A DNA stretch of 64,000 nucleotides from JBJHDF01 sp050486405. Lineage in GTDB: Bacteria; Pseudomonadota; Gammaproteobacteria; Pseudomonadales; Cellvibrionaceae. The position numbers and the translations under genes are program-made. Location of the stretch: assembly GCA_050486405.1 (NCBI GenBank), contig JBJHDF010000009.1, forward strand, positions 62,001 to 126,000, in the 5' to 3' direction. The notes under the pieces were generated by a model, which worked only from the letters and a program-made list of their open reading frames with translations, made no database searches and was not told where the DNA came from. Shown here piece by piece: positions 53,376 through 63,313 of this stretch; within the stretch, counting starts at the first letter, position 1; each line of letters opens with the position of its first letter.

Positions 53376-55106
53376 ATGCGTGCCAGCCGATTTCTGATTG
53401 CCACCCTCAAAGAAACCCCCTCCGACGCCGAGGTCATCAGCCACCAACTGATGCTGCGCGCGGGCATGATCCGCAAGCTCGCCTCCGGCCTTTACACCTG
53501 GCTGCCACTGGGCCTGAGGGTGCTGCGCAAGGTGGAGACCATCATCCGGGAGGAAATGGATCGCTCCGGCGCCCAGGAGGTTTTAATGCCCGTGGTGCAG
53601 CCCGCCGAGCTCTGGGAGGAATCGGGACGCTGGAGCCAGTTTGGCCCAGAGCTGCTGCGCATCAGCGACCGCCACGACAGGCCCTTCTGTCTCGGGCCCA
53701 CCCACGAGGAGGTCGTCACTGATCTGGCCCGCCACGAGCTGAACAGCTACAAGCAACTACCGGTGAACTTCTATCAGATCCAGACTAAGTTCCGGGACGA
53801 GATACGCCCCCGCTTCGGCGTTATGCGCTCGCGGGAATTCATCATGAAGGACGCCTACTCCTTTCATCTGACTGAACAGTGCCTGGAAGACACCTACCAG
53901 GTGATGCACCGCACCTACTGCAACATCTTTGACCGCATCGGCCTGGACTACCGCCCGGTACTGGCGGACACCGGCTCCATCGGCGGCGCCGTCTCCCACG
54001 AATTCCACGTTCTCGCAGCCAGCGGTGAAGACGCCATCGTCTTCAGCAGCAGCAGTGACTACGCCGCCAATATCGAGAAGGCCGAAGCAGTGGCGCCACA
54101 GGGCGAGCGCCCTGCCCCGGGTCAGGAAAAAAGCGAAGTAGCCACACCCGGCCAACACAGCATCGAGCAGGTGGCCAGTTTCCTCAAGGTAACCCCTGCG
54201 CAAACCCTGAAAACCCTGATCGTGCTCGGTGAAACCGGTGAAGACGGCAGGCAACCGTTGGTGGCGCTGGTGCTGCGCGGTGACCACGAACTCAACGAAA
54301 TCAAGGCGGAAAAGCTGCCCGGTGTCGCCGCGCCCCTGAGCTTTGCCAGCGAGGAACGCATTCGCGCCGAGCTGGGTGTGGGCACCGGTTCACTGGGGCC
54401 GGTGGGGTTGGGAATCACCGTGTACGCTGACCGCGCCGCCGCCCTGGTGGCGGATTTTGCCTGCGGCGCCAATCGCGACGGCTACCACCTGACCGGCGTC
54501 AACTGGGAGCGCGACCTGCCCCTGCCCCAGTTGGCCGACCTGCGCAATGTCCAGCCCGGCGACCCCAGTCCCGATGGTCAGGGTACACTGGAAATCCGGC
54601 GTGGCATCGAAGTGGGTCACATCTTCCAGTTGGGCACCAAATACAGCCAAGCGCTCAAGGCACGGGTGCTGGACGAAAACGGCAAGGAGCAACCCATGAT
54701 CATGGGCTGTTATGGCATCGGCGTCACCCGCATTGTCGCCGCCGCCATCGAGCAGAACCACGACGAGCGCGGCATCATCTGGCCCCCGGCCATTGCGCCC
54801 TTTCAGGTGGCACTGGTGCCCATCAATCGGGACAAATCCGCGAGGGTTGCCGAGCACTGCGACGCTCTGTATCAGACCCTGCAGGACGCCGGGGTGGAAG
54901 TGCTGCTGATGGACGAGGAAAAGGCGCGCCTGGGCGTTATGCTGGCCAACACTGAATTGATGGGCATTCCTCACCGCCTGGTGGTGGGTGATCGGGGTCT
55001 GGATCAGGGCACCGTGGAATACCAGGGTCGGCGGGACGCGGACAAGCAGGAGATCGCCGCCGATGCAGTGGTAGACTTTCTGTTGCGGAAACTGCAGAAG
55101 GTGTAA
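53376..55106 (+). CDS. proS: Prolyl-tRNA synthetase (bacterial type)
   Basis: The 576-residue class II synthetase starts at MRASRFLIATLKETPSDAEV, matching the family; an upstream in-frame GTG at 53343 adds 11 unconserved residues. Class II motifs are GLYTWLPLGLRVLRK, FRDEIRPRFGVMRSREF and GCYGIGVTRIV. The inserted editing domain (about 220-400) contains the YbaK-like fold that clears Ala-tRNA(Pro). Confidence 0.97.
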   Translation: MRASRFLIATLKETPSDAEVISHQLMLRAGMIRKLASGLYTWLPLGLRVLRKVETIIREEMDRSGAQEVLMPVVQPAELWEESGRWSQFGPELLRISDRHDRPFCLGPTHEEVVTDLARHELNSYKQLPVNFYQIQTKFRDEIRPRFGVMRSREFIMKDAYSFHLTEQCLEDTYQVMHRTYCNIFDRIGLDYRPVLADTGSIGGAVSHEFHVLAASGEDAIVFSSSSDYAANIEKAEAVAPQGERPAPGQEKSEVATPGQHSIEQVASFLKVTPAQTLKTLIVLGETGEDGRQPLVALVLRGDHELNEIKAEKLPGVAAPLSFASEERIRAELGVGTGSLGPVGLGITVYADRAAALVADFACGANRDGYHLTGVNWERDLPLPQLADLRNVQPGDPSPDGQGTLEIRRGIEVGHIFQLGTKYSQALKARVLDENGKEQPMIMGCYGIGVTRIVAAAIEQNHDERGIIWPPAIAPFQVALVPINRDKSARVAEHCDALYQTLQDAGVEVLLMDEEKARLGVMLANTELMGIPHRLVVGDRGLDQGTVEYQGRRDADKQEIAADAVVDFLLRKLQKV

Positions 55107-55111
55107 CCGCC

Positions 55112-55699
55112 ATGATCGGCACGGGCATCCGCAAGTCGATAAGCATCTGGCTTGGCGCAATGGCGCTTGTCGCGGCAGCATCAGGCAGTATCGCCGCCCA
55201 GGCGGATCGCGAAGTGGACGACGAGCTGCGTCAGCTGTTGCTGCGCAGCATCGAACAGGCGGACAGCTTCGAGGACCGCTACGACGCCGAAGCCTGGCTG
55301 CTGCTTATGTCCGGCCGCCTGGCGCGCTATGTGCCGGACCCGGACAAGCGCCTACGCATTCTGCGCCTGGTACACCGCGAAGCCCACCGTGCGGGACTGC
55401 AACCGGAACTGGTGCTGGCGGTAATCGAGGTGGAGAGCCACTTCGACCGCTACGCCCTGTCCTGGGCTGGCGCCCAGGGCATTATGCAGATCATGCCCTT
55501 CTGGAAAAACGAAATCGGTCGCCCGGACGACAACCTGATCGATCTGGAAACCAACCTGCGCTACGGCTGCACCATTCTGGCCTACTACCTGCGCCGCTCC
55601 AATGGCCGCCTGGCCGAGGCCCTGGCCCGCTACAACGGCAGCTACGGCAGCTATCGCTATCCGGTAAAAGTAATGGACGCCTGGGAGCGATGGAGGTAG
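55112..55699 (+). CDS. Lytic transglycosylase (SLT domain)
   Basis: The 195-residue protein has a signal peptide (ALVAAASGSIAAQA) and an SLT/goose-lysozyme-type domain: catalytic Glu in AVIEVESHFDRYALS, then AGAQGIMQIMPFW, LRYGCTILAYYL and ALARYNGSYG. It cleaves peptidoglycan glycan strands in the periplasm. It begins 5 bp after proS, so it may be co-transcribed. Confidence 0.9.
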   Translation: MIGTGIRKSISIWLGAMALVAAASGSIAAQADREVDDELRQLLLRSIEQADSFEDRYDAEAWLLLMSGRLARYVPDPDKRLRILRLVHREAHRAGLQPELVLAVIEVESHFDRYALSWAGAQGIMQIMPFWKNEIGRPDDNLIDLETNLRYGCTILAYYLRRSNGRLAEALARYNGSYGSYRYPVKVMDAWERWR

Positions 55700-55716
55700 C
55701 TTTTATGAGATGGTTT

Positions 55717-58700
55717 CTAGTCCGCTCCTTCGTAGTCCGCTTCCTGCTGTTTCAAAGCGCGCGCCACGTCGTTGGGTGAACCTGTCTTGCGCGCCAGCAC
55801 ACTGTAGGCTACCGGTACTACAAACAGGGTGAAAATGGTGGCGGCAATCACGCCGGACATCACCACCACACCGATGACGAAACGGGTTTCCGAACCGGCG
55901 CCGGATGCCAGCACCAGCGGCGTGGCGCCAGCAGCGGTGGTGATGCCGGTCATCAGAATCGGACGCAGGCGGGCGCTGGAAGCTTCCAGCAGGGACGCCA
56001 TAAATTCACCGCCGCGATCGCGCAACTGATTGGCAAACTCGACAATCAGAATACCATTCTTGGCCGCCAGGCCCACCAGCATAATCAGCCCAATCTGGGA
56101 ATAGATGTTGAGCGAATTACCAGTGAGATAGATGCCGAGCAAACCGCCAATCATAGCCAGCGGCACCGTGATCATGATCACAAAAGGATGCACAAAACTC
56201 TCAAACTGCGCCGCCAGCACCAGGAATGTGATCAAGAGCCCCAGCAGGAAAATAAACAGCACCGAGCCGCCGGCATACTTGTAGTCCCGGGACAGCCCCT
56301 TGTAGTCGATTACCACGTTTTCCGGCAGGTGCTCCGCCACCAGATTTTCCAGGTAGCTCAGCGCCTCACCCAGGGCCAGACCATTATCGAGGTTCGCCTC
56401 AATGGTCAGTGCGCGAATGCGGTTGTAGCGATTGAGTCGGTTGGAGTCGGCGACCTCGCGCAGCTCCACCAGATTCGCCAGCGGTACCAGCTCACCGCTG
56501 CGCTCGGAGCGCACATAGATATTCTCCAGGCTGGTAGCGGTGCGGTGGTCGTCGCGCTCGCCCTGAACAATCAGATCGTATTCCTCACCCTCTTCGATAA
56601 AGGTGGTGATGCGACGCGAGCCCAGCATGGTTTCCAGGGTACGGCCCACATTGCTGACACTAACACCCAGATCGGCGGCGGCATTGCTGTCGATAAGCAC
56701 CTCCACCTGGGGCCGGGTTTCCTTGTAGTCCCAGTCGATGGCGCTAAGGCCCGGATTGTCTTCGTCGATTTTTTCCAGCAGTATGTCCCGCCACTCGGCC
56801 AGTTGTTCATAGGTGCCACCACCGATCACGAACTGTACCGGTTTTTGCGCCGAGGTGCCAAAACCCTGGCGCATGATGGGCACCGCCGTTACGCCGGACA
56901 GATCGCTGAGCCGGGAGCGGATTTCGTCCATAATGACAAAAGCGTTGCGCCGCTGACCCCAGGACTCCAGCACGACGATAATGATACCGGTATTGAAATT
57001 CTCCACGGCACCAAAGCCACGGGGGGCACGCACCATGAGGCGGGTGATTTCTCCCTCATCGACATAATCCATCAGGCGCCGTTCGATCTCAATCATGTAA
57101 TCTTCCATGTAGTTGTAGCTGGCACCTTCGGGACCGTTGACGATGATGAAAAACGCACCGCGATCCTCGCGGGGAGCGTACTCCGACGGCAACTGCTGCA
57201 ACAGCCAGACGGCGCTGCCCAGCAGCGCGACAAATACACCGAGCACAATCAGCGGCCGCTTGATGCAGCGCTCGATGGCGCGCATATAGTAGTGCCGCAG
57301 ACAGACCATACCCTGATCAACCTTGCGCACCAACCAGGTCTTGTGCTGCTGGTGCCCCTTGAGCACCTTGGACGCCAGCATCGACGACAGCGTCAGGGCG
57401 ATCAGTGATGAAAACGCCACCGCCGCCGCCATGGTCAGCGCGAACTCGGAAAACAGCCGGCCAATATCACCACGCAAAAAGGCAATGGGGGTAAACACGG
57501 AAATCAATACCAGGGTGGTGGCCACCACGGCAAAACCCACTTCACGGGTTCCCCGGTAAGCCGCCAGCAGCGGTGGCTCACCCTTTTCCTCGATATGGCG
57601 CACAATGTTTTCCAGTACCACGATGGCGTCGTCCACCACCAGACCGATGGCCAGCACCAGCGCCAGCAACGTCAGCATGTTTACGGAAAAACCCATCAGT
57701 GCCAACAGACTGAAAGTGGCGATGATGGACACCGGCACCGTCACCATGGGCACCATCATGACCCGGGCGCTGCCGAGGAACAGATAGATCACCAGAATCA
57801 CCATGGAGATGGCGATAAACAGTGTGACGTATACTTCAGAGATGGCCTGCTGGATAAACACCGAGCTGTCGTAACTGCGCTCCAGGGTCATGCCTTCTGG
57901 CAGTGTCTCGTTGATTCGGTCCCGCTCGGCATTGGCACCGCGAGCCACATCCAGGGTATTGGCGGTGGACTGCTTGATGACGCCGATACCCACCTGGGGA
58001 ATGCCATTGCCACGGAAGAAGGTACGATCTTCCTCGGTACCCATTTCCACCCGCGCCACGTCACCCAGACGCACCAGATAACCGTCCCTGCCCTGGGCCA
58101 GCACCAGTTGGGCAAAGTCATCCGCCGTGCGATAACCACGTGCCATGCGCACCGTAAACTGGCGTAAATCCGACTCAATACTGCCGGCCGGCAGCTCGAC
58201 GTTTTCCGCGCGTAGCGCACTTTCCACATCGTTGACAGTCAGGCCCCGGGCCGCCAGCTCCTGGCGGTCGAGCCAGACCCGCATGGCGTAACGCTGTTGG
58301 CCGCCGATGCGGATACGCGCCACGCCGTCCACCACCGAAAAGCGATCCACCAGATAACGCTCGGCGTAGTCGGTCAGTTCCGGTACGCTCATGTTCTCGC
58401 CGGTGAGATTGAACCAGAGAATCACATCCTCGTCGGAACTGACCTTCTGGATATCCGGTGGGTCTGCTTCCTGGGGCAGATTGTTGACCACCCGGGCCAC
58501 CCGGTCGCGAATGTCGTTGGCAGCAGCGTCTATATCCCGGCTGACATCAAACTGGATGGTGATATTGGAACGCCCGTTTTCACTGGACGATTCGATAAAG
58601 CGAATGCCTTCCACGCCAGCGATGCGGTCCTCGATCACCCGGGTAATGCGGTTCTCCACCACGGTGGCGGCAGCACCGGGATAATCGGTGCGGATGGAGA

Positions 58701-58833
58701 CCACCGGCGGATCGATATCGGGATACTCGCGCAGCGGCAGACGATCAAAGGAAAGTAGACCAAAGGCAATCAACAACAGAGAGATAACGGCGGCGAACAC
58801 CGGCCGGCGAATAGCAACATCAGAGATAAACAT
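55717..58833 (-). CDS. RND efflux permease (HAE1 type)
   Basis: The 1038-residue inner-membrane pump has 12 predicted helices and two large periplasmic loops. The proton-relay Asp pair is in LAIGLVVDDAIVVLENI, and the repeat-two helix block reads LLGLLITFLVLAAQFESFVHP. Such pumps export drugs, detergents or dyes with a periplasmic adaptor and an outer-membrane channel. Its ATG overlaps the adaptor stop by 1 base. No TolC-like gene is in the window, so an external channel is needed. Confidence 0.95.
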   Translation of the reverse strand: MFISDVAIRRPVFAAVISLLLIAFGLLSFDRLPLREYPDIDPPVVSIRTDYPGAAATVVENRITRVIEDRIAGVEGIRFIESSSENGRSNITIQFDVSRDIDAAANDIRDRVARVVNNLPQEADPPDIQKVSSDEDVILWFNLTGENMSVPELTDYAERYLVDRFSVVDGVARIRIGGQQRYAMRVWLDRQELAARGLTVNDVESALRAENVELPAGSIESDLRQFTVRMARGYRTADDFAQLVLAQGRDGYLVRLGDVARVEMGTEEDRTFFRGNGIPQVGIGVIKQSTANTLDVARGANAERDRINETLPEGMTLERSYDSSVFIQQAISEVYVTLFIAISMVILVIYLFLGSARVMMVPMVTVPVSIIATFSLLALMGFSVNMLTLLALVLAIGLVVDDAIVVLENIVRHIEEKGEPPLLAAYRGTREVGFAVVATTLVLISVFTPIAFLRGDIGRLFSEFALTMAAAVAFSSLIALTLSSMLASKVLKGHQQHKTWLVRKVDQGMVCLRHYYMRAIERCIKRPLIVLGVFVALLGSAVWLLQQLPSEYAPREDRGAFFIIVNGPEGASYNYMEDYMIEIERRLMDYVDEGEITRLMVRAPRGFGAVENFNTGIIIVVLESWGQRRNAFVIMDEIRSRLSDLSGVTAVPIMRQGFGTSAQKPVQFVIGGGTYEQLAEWRDILLEKIDEDNPGLSAIDWDYKETRPQVEVLIDSNAAADLGVSVSNVGRTLETMLGSRRITTFIEEGEEYDLIVQGERDDHRTATSLENIYVRSERSGELVPLANLVELREVADSNRLNRYNRIRALTIEANLDNGLALGEALSYLENLVAEHLPENVVIDYKGLSRDYKYAGGSVLFIFLLGLLITFLVLAAQFESFVHPFVIMITVPLAMIGGLLGIYLTGNSLNIYSQIGLIMLVGLAAKNGILIVEFANQLRDRGGEFMASLLEASSARLRPILMTGITTAAGATPLVLASGAGSETRFVIGVVVMSGVIAATIFTLFVVPVAYSVLARKTGSPNDVARALKQQEADYEGAD

Positions 58834-59939
58834 CAGTTGCCTACCCGTTGCAACACATCGGACAGCGCTTCGTCACCACCCTCCTCGGCGATCACGCGCA
58901 CCTTGCTGCCATCGCGCACCCGCATGGTGCCGTGGGTAACCACCCGCTCACCGGCGTCGAGCCCATCGAGAATTTCCACCTGGCCCACCAAACGCTGACC
59001 AATGCGCACGGCGCGCCTTTCCGCTTCGGTGGTTTCGCTGTCATCGGGCACCACAAACACGTAATTGCGGCCAGCGGAGGGCACCAGTGCCGCTTCGGAA
59101 ATCACCAGGCTTTCGCGCTGATCTGCCAGCAGCAGTACACTAAGCAGCATGCCCTGCTTTAACAGACCATCGTCATTGGGAATGATGGCGCGCACGGTTA
59201 CCGCCCGGGTGACCGGATCAATCTGATTGTCGATACTCACCACCTCGCCGCTGAACTCGCGGTCGCCCAGGGCGCGACTGCGGGCCACTACCGGCAGGCC
59301 GATGCGCAGAGCGCGCAAATGAATGGACGGCACAGGAAAGTCCAGTTTCATCTGCGAGTCGTCATTGAGAGTGGTGATCAGGTCGCCCGGGGACACCAGG
59401 GCACCGACACTGACATTGCGCAAGCCCACCACGCCCGAGAAAGGCGCGGCGATTTGCAAATCTTCCAGGCGGGAGCTCAAAGCATGATAGCGAGCCCGGG
59501 CGGCATCGAACTCCCGCTGACGCTGATCCAGCAATGACTGGGAAGCGGCGTTGGTGGCTACCAGAGAGCGCACCCGCTCCAGTTGCCGTTCGGCTTCGTC
59601 GGCATTGATGCGGGCCTCTTCCAGCAGCGCCCTTTCCTCGGCGCTGGTCATCTCCACCAGCACCTGGCCGCGCTCCACCCGCTGACCGTCTTCAAAATTG
59701 ATGGCGGTTACTGTTTTGGTGACGTTGGAGGTCAAGCGCACCGATTCGTTGGCGCGCAGATTGCCAAGGCCTTCAATGCGATTTTCCAAGGGTTTGATTT
59801 CGACCCGCTGCACAATGACCGGCAAGGCGTCGGAAGTCCCCTGGGCGGCAACAGACGCGTAAAGGAACACACCCGCCAACGTCAGCGCTATCAGCCAGGC
59901 ACTACGGAATCTGAACGGAACGGCCGTTAAACGGGTCAT
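58833..59939 (-). CDS. RND efflux periplasmic adaptor
   Basis: From ATG 59939 (MTRLTAVPFRFRSAWLIALT) the protein has 368 residues; AGGA lies about 8 bases upstream, while an in-frame ATG at 59963 lacks a ribosome site. It has a signal/anchor helix, a lipoyl half-motif (LTSNVTKTVTAINFEDGQRV), an alpha-hairpin (about 105-150), and membrane-proximal segments (DYxR-like RSRALGDREFSG). It couples the permease to an outer-membrane channel. Confidence 0.92.
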   Translation of the reverse strand: MTRLTAVPFRFRSAWLIALTLAGVFLYASVAAQGTSDALPVIVQRVEIKPLENRIEGLGNLRANESVRLTSNVTKTVTAINFEDGQRVERGQVLVEMTSAEERALLEEARINADEAERQLERVRSLVATNAASQSLLDQRQREFDAARARYHALSSRLEDLQIAAPFSGVVGLRNVSVGALVSPGDLITTLNDDSQMKLDFPVPSIHLRALRIGLPVVARSRALGDREFSGEVVSIDNQIDPVTRAVTVRAIIPNDDGLLKQGMLLSVLLLADQRESLVISEAALVPSAGRNYVFVVPDDSETTEAERRAVRIGQRLVGQVEILDGLDAGERVVTHGTMRVRDGSKVRVIAEEGGDEALSDVLQRVGN

Positions 59940-60049
59940 GAAATATCCTAATCCTGAAGACATGGACGTTCAAGATACATGGGGTCCAAGTACATTGAAC
60001 GCTGTTTGGCGGGTAAAGTATACGAAGGCGATGACAAAACCGATGGCGT

Positions 60050-60535
60050 TTAACAATTATTTACAGAAATTTCGTTTTCCAGCGCCCAGCGTATCTGATC
60101 CTGGGAGAAACCACGATATTGCAGAAAACGCATCTGACGGGCTTTTTCCCGGGATTCCCGGGGAGCCTGGTCACCAAACCGCTTGCACCGCTCCCGAACC
60201 GCCAGCTCCCGCCAATGGGTGTCGGACGGGTCCAGCCAGGCCGAGATCAACTCGGCCGCCACACCGCGTTGGCGCAGCTCCTGTTCAATGCGCACCGGCC
60301 CCTTGCCCTGGTTCGCACGGCTGTTGACAAAGGCCTCGGTGAAACGCTGATCACTCTGCAGATTGTCGGCGGCGAGCCTGTCTATGGTCTGGGCTATCAG
60401 GAGGTCATGGTCAAAGCGTCGGGAGAGTTTTTGCCGCAGCTCCAGAACCGAATGCTCCCGGCGGGCCAGCAGGTCCATGGCGGCGTGGCGAATCCGGGCC
60501 GCGATCTGCTCCCGGGTGGCAGGGGCATCGTCCAC
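60050..60535 (-). CDS. recX: RecA regulator RecX
   Basis: The 161-residue helical protein has the RecX pattern: LLARREHSVLELRQKLSRR, DLLIAQTIDRLAADNLQSDQRF, and RFLQYRGFSQDQIRWAL near the end. RecX inhibits RecA filament growth. It starts with GTG, 12 bp after the DUF4136 gene, rather than directly after recA. Confidence 0.92.
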   Translation of the reverse strand: MDDAPATREQIAARIRHAAMDLLARREHSVLELRQKLSRRFDHDLLIAQTIDRLAADNLQSDQRFTEAFVNSRANQGKGPVRIEQELRQRGVAAELISAWLDPSDTHWRELAVRERCKRFGDQAPRESREKARQMRFLQYRGFSQDQIRWALENEISVNNC

Positions 60536-60547
60536 GAGGCCGGGCTA

Positions 60548-61132
60548 TCAGCGCGGTCCGCTCACTGGCGGAAACTTGGCCAACACCTCCAACAGCGAAG
60601 CGCCGAGCAACTCCCGCTGCTGCTGGGGCGTCATACGATCACGCAGACGTCGCTCCGACACACCCCGCCAAAGGGGCGCCCCCGTCTCGGCATCCACGAT
60701 ATCCACAATCAAACTGCCCTGAGTATAGACCTCGGGACCGCTGTGGACATAGTGCACTCCGTGGTAAGGCCAGAAGTAGTTGCGACGATAGGCAAAGCCG
60801 TAACCGGCGTTGTAGCGCCGGGTGTCCAGCTTGTCCTCCACCACTATGTGGTAGGTGACCAGAAAGTCCGGCATGACGTCTTCGTCGACAACCCGCAGGT
60901 AGCGCCGGGAGAGATGCTCGTCCAGCACCCGGTCCAGGTGCTGATAGGTGAAGGGCGAGATAAGAACATTTTCCCGTTCCATGCTTACCAGATCAAAAGT
61001 ACGCAACTCGGCAAATTTGTAACCGGCATCGTAATCCGTCACCACATAGGTGCGGGTGGCGCAACCGGCCGCCAGCAGCAAAACCGCCAGAATACTGATC
61101 AGACGCATATTCAACACCCTCTCAAGCCTCAT
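60548..61132 (-). CDS. DUF4136 lipoprotein between recA and recX
   Basis: From ATG 61132 the protein has 194 residues. GGAGG lies 7 bases upstream; a second in-frame ATG at 61108 with GAGAGGG upstream is also possible. The lipobox is LAAGC. The DUF4136 domain follows: YDAGYKFAELRTFDL, DEDVMPDFLVTYHIVVEDK, a Tyr/His-rich stretch (RRNYFWPYHGVHYVH) and GSLIVDIVDAETGAPLWRGV. Function unknown. The gene starts 64 bp after recA, so it may be SOS-exposed. Confidence 0.85.
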   Translation of the reverse strand: MRLERVLNMRLISILAVLLLAAGCATRTYVVTDYDAGYKFAELRTFDLVSMERENVLISPFTYQHLDRVLDEHLSRRYLRVVDEDVMPDFLVTYHIVVEDKLDTRRYNAGYGFAYRRNYFWPYHGVHYVHSGPEVYTQGSLIVDIVDAETGAPLWRGVSERRLRDRMTPQQQRELLGASLLEVLAKFPPVSGPR

Positions 61133-61196
61133 CAACGAGCCTCCGATAATACCATTGACACAAGGCCGGAGGGCAAGTTCAGGGCCGGACCGGCGG

Positions 61197-62243
61197 TCAG
61201 GACACCTCGATATCGTCGGTTTCCTCGGCCCGGCTGTCCTGCTGGATGGAGCCCGGCGTGGCCAGCAGTTGTTCGCGCACGGCCTTTTCCATTTCCGCGG
61301 CCACCTGCGGATTTTCCTGCAGGTACTTGACCACATTGTTCTTGCCCTGCCCGATCTTGTCGCCCTTGTAGCTGTACCAGGCACCGGCCTTGTCCACCAG
61401 CCCCAGCTTGACGCCGTAGTCGATCACCTCGCCCAGGCGGTTGATGCCGGTGCCGTAGAGAATCTGGAACTCGGTCTGCTTGAAGGGCGGCGCCACCTTG
61501 TTCTTGACCACCTTGACCCGGGTCTCGGAACCGATGACCTCCTCGCCCTCCTTCACCGCGCCGATGCGACGGATGTCCAGGCGCACGGACGAGTAGAACT
61601 TGAGGGCGTTGCCGCCGGTGGTGGTTTCCGGGTTGCCGAACATGACACCGATTTTCATGCGGATCTGGTTGATAAAGATCACCAGGCAGTTGGCGTTCTT
61701 GATGTTGCCGGTGATCTTGCGCAGGGCCTGGGACATCAGCCGGGCCTGCAGGCCCACGTGGTGATCGCCCATCTCGCCCTCGATCTCTGCCCGGGGGGTC
61801 AGAGCCGCCACCGAGTCCACCACCAGCACATCCACGGCGCCGGAGCGCACCAGCATATCGGTGACCTCCAGGGCCTGCTCGCCGGTGTCCGGCTGGGAGA
61901 TGATCAGATCGTCCACCTTGACGCCCAACTTGGCGGCATAGATGGGATCCAGGGCGTGTTCGGCGTCGATAAAGGCGCAGGTGCCACCCAGCTTCTGGGC
62001 TTCGGCGATCACCTGCAGGGTCAGGGTGGTCTTGCCCGAGGACTCGGGGCCGTAGATCTCGACAATCCGTCCCCGGGGCAAACCGCCGACGCCCAGGGCC
62101 ACGTCCAGCCCCAGCGAACCCGTGGAGATGGCCGGCACAACCACATGCTCCTTATCGCCCATGCGCATGACGGTTCCCTTGCCAAACTGCCGCTCGATCT
62201 GTCCCAGCGCCGCCTGCAGCGCCTTTTCTTTGTTCGTATCCAT
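61197..62243 (-). CDS. recA: Recombinase RecA
   Basis: The 348-residue ATPase starts at MDTNKEKALQAALGQIERQF, with GAGG upstream. Walker A is GPESSGKTT, and loop L2 runs through FGNPETTTGGNALKF. The acidic C-terminus (QDSRAEETDDIEVS) is typical. It drives recombination and LexA self-cleavage, and so controls the two SOS-type promoters in this window. Confidence 0.98.
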   Translation of the reverse strand: MDTNKEKALQAALGQIERQFGKGTVMRMGDKEHVVVPAISTGSLGLDVALGVGGLPRGRIVEIYGPESSGKTTLTLQVIAEAQKLGGTCAFIDAEHALDPIYAAKLGVKVDDLIISQPDTGEQALEVTDMLVRSGAVDVLVVDSVAALTPRAEIEGEMGDHHVGLQARLMSQALRKITGNIKNANCLVIFINQIRMKIGVMFGNPETTTGGNALKFYSSVRLDIRRIGAVKEGEEVIGSETRVKVVKNKVAPPFKQTEFQILYGTGINRLGEVIDYGVKLGLVDKAGAWYSYKGDKIGQGKNNVVKYLQENPQVAAEMEKAVREQLLATPGSIQQDSRAEETDDIEVS

Positions 62244-62310
62244 GCCGACACCTCGTGTTTTTGGGTTAAGCCTAATCGGTTGGGCCGGGTCTTTCCGGCC
62301 GATGCGGTAA

Positions 62311-62361
62311 AGCATACAGGAAAAAACCTGTATAAGCAAACAGCCCTGTTCAAATAAACAG
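62311..62361 (-). promoter_or_regulatory. recA promoter with two LexA boxes
   Basis: On the minus strand, -35 TTGCTT (62334-62339) and -10 TATGCT (62311-62316) are 17 bp apart. LexA boxes CTGTATAAGCAAACAG (62328-62343, overlapping the -35) and CTGTTCAAATAAACAG (62346-62361) both fit CTGT-N8-ACAG; their centres are 18 bp apart. The leader to the recA ATG is about 60 nt. Confidence 0.88.
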
Positions 62362-62381
62362 ATATTGCCTGAAGCAGGCGC

Positions 62382-62885
62382 TCAGCCGTGCTCCAGGCGG
62401 TTCAGCAACTGCCGCAGCGCCGCCACCACCGCCTGGCGGCGCACTGACTCCCGGTCGCCGTCAAAGTACAGACACCGGCTCTGACGCCAGCCGTCGGCCT
62501 GGCCCCAGGCCAGCCAGACAGTGCCCACGGGCTTGTCCCGGCTGCCGCCATCCGGCCCGGCAATGCCGCTCACCGCCACCGCCAGATCGGCGCCGGACAG
62601 GCTCAGCACCCCCTCCACCATGGCCAGCACCACCGCCTCGCTCACCGCCCCCTGGGCTGCCAGCAGGTCCGCCGGCACGCCGAGCAGCGTCTCCTTGGCC
62701 CGGTTGGCATAGGTTACCAGACCATACTCGAACCAGGCAGAGCTGCCCGGCACCGCCGTGATGGCCGCCGCGAGGCCGCCGCCGGTGCAGGACTCCGCCA
62801 CCGCCACCCGCCAGCCCCGGTCGCGCAGGGCGGTGCCCAGCTCGGTGGCCAGGTGCAGGAGGGTGATGTCGGTTGAGTGTGTCAT
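62382..62885 (-). CDS. pncC: Nicotinamide-nucleotide amidase (CinA C-terminal domain)
   Basis: The 167-residue protein is the stand-alone CinA C-terminal domain that deamidates NMN to nicotinate mononucleotide. Signatures: VAVAESCTGGGLAAAIT, GLVTYANRAKETLLGV and AVSGIAGPDGGSRDKPVGTVW. ATG 62885 (MTHSTDITLL) is chosen over an upstream in-frame start that adds unrelated residues. Linkage to recA is common in gammaproteobacteria. Confidence 0.93.
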   Translation of the reverse strand: MTHSTDITLLHLATELGTALRDRGWRVAVAESCTGGGLAAAITAVPGSSAWFEYGLVTYANRAKETLLGVPADLLAAQGAVSEAVVLAMVEGVLSLSGADLAVAVSGIAGPDGGSRDKPVGTVWLAWGQADGWRQSRCLYFDGDRESVRRQAVVAALRQLLNRLEHG

Positions 62886-63007
62886 GGGGTCAGAATAACA
62901 GATCAAGGGGTCAGAGTTCTTGATTCGCCCGCGCGGACTTTCTGTCACAAAAGAGAGCTAAAAAACTGACAACTCCCCCAACAACCACTCTGACTCTCAC
63001 CCCCGAT

Positions 63008-63313
63008 TTAGACCAGCGCCTCCAGGCCCTTCTTATCCACCAGATTGAGCAGTTTCAATGACGGGCCGTTGGGCTTTTTGCCGCCGACCTCCCACTTCTG
63101 CACCGTGGACGGACTGGTGTTGAGGTAGGCGGCGAACACTGCCTGACTGGTGCGGGTTTTCCGCCGGATGCGCTTGATCTGCGCCGGCGTGTAGGTTTTC
63201 ACTGGCGGCAGGCACAGGGCATCGAACGCGCGCAGGGTGACATCATTCAGCACGCCGGCATCGTGCAACTCTTTGGCACTTTCGTGGATGGTGCCCAGGA
63301 TTGATTTATCCAT
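63008..63313 (-). CDS. HigA-type helix-turn-helix antitoxin
   Basis: The 101-residue protein has the N-terminal segment KSILGTIHESAKELHDAGV and LCLPPVKTYTPAQIKRIR common to HigA-type antitoxins of RelE-family toxins, then an XRE domain TSQAVFAAYLNTSPSTVQKWEVG. It would bind its own promoter and neutralise the toxin encoded just upstream, but that toxin gene is broken here, leaving an orphan antitoxin. Confidence 0.85.
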   Translation of the reverse strand: MDKSILGTIHESAKELHDAGVLNDVTLRAFDALCLPPVKTYTPAQIKRIRRKTRTSQAVFAAYLNTSPSTVQKWEVGGKKPNGPSLKLLNLVDKKGLEALV

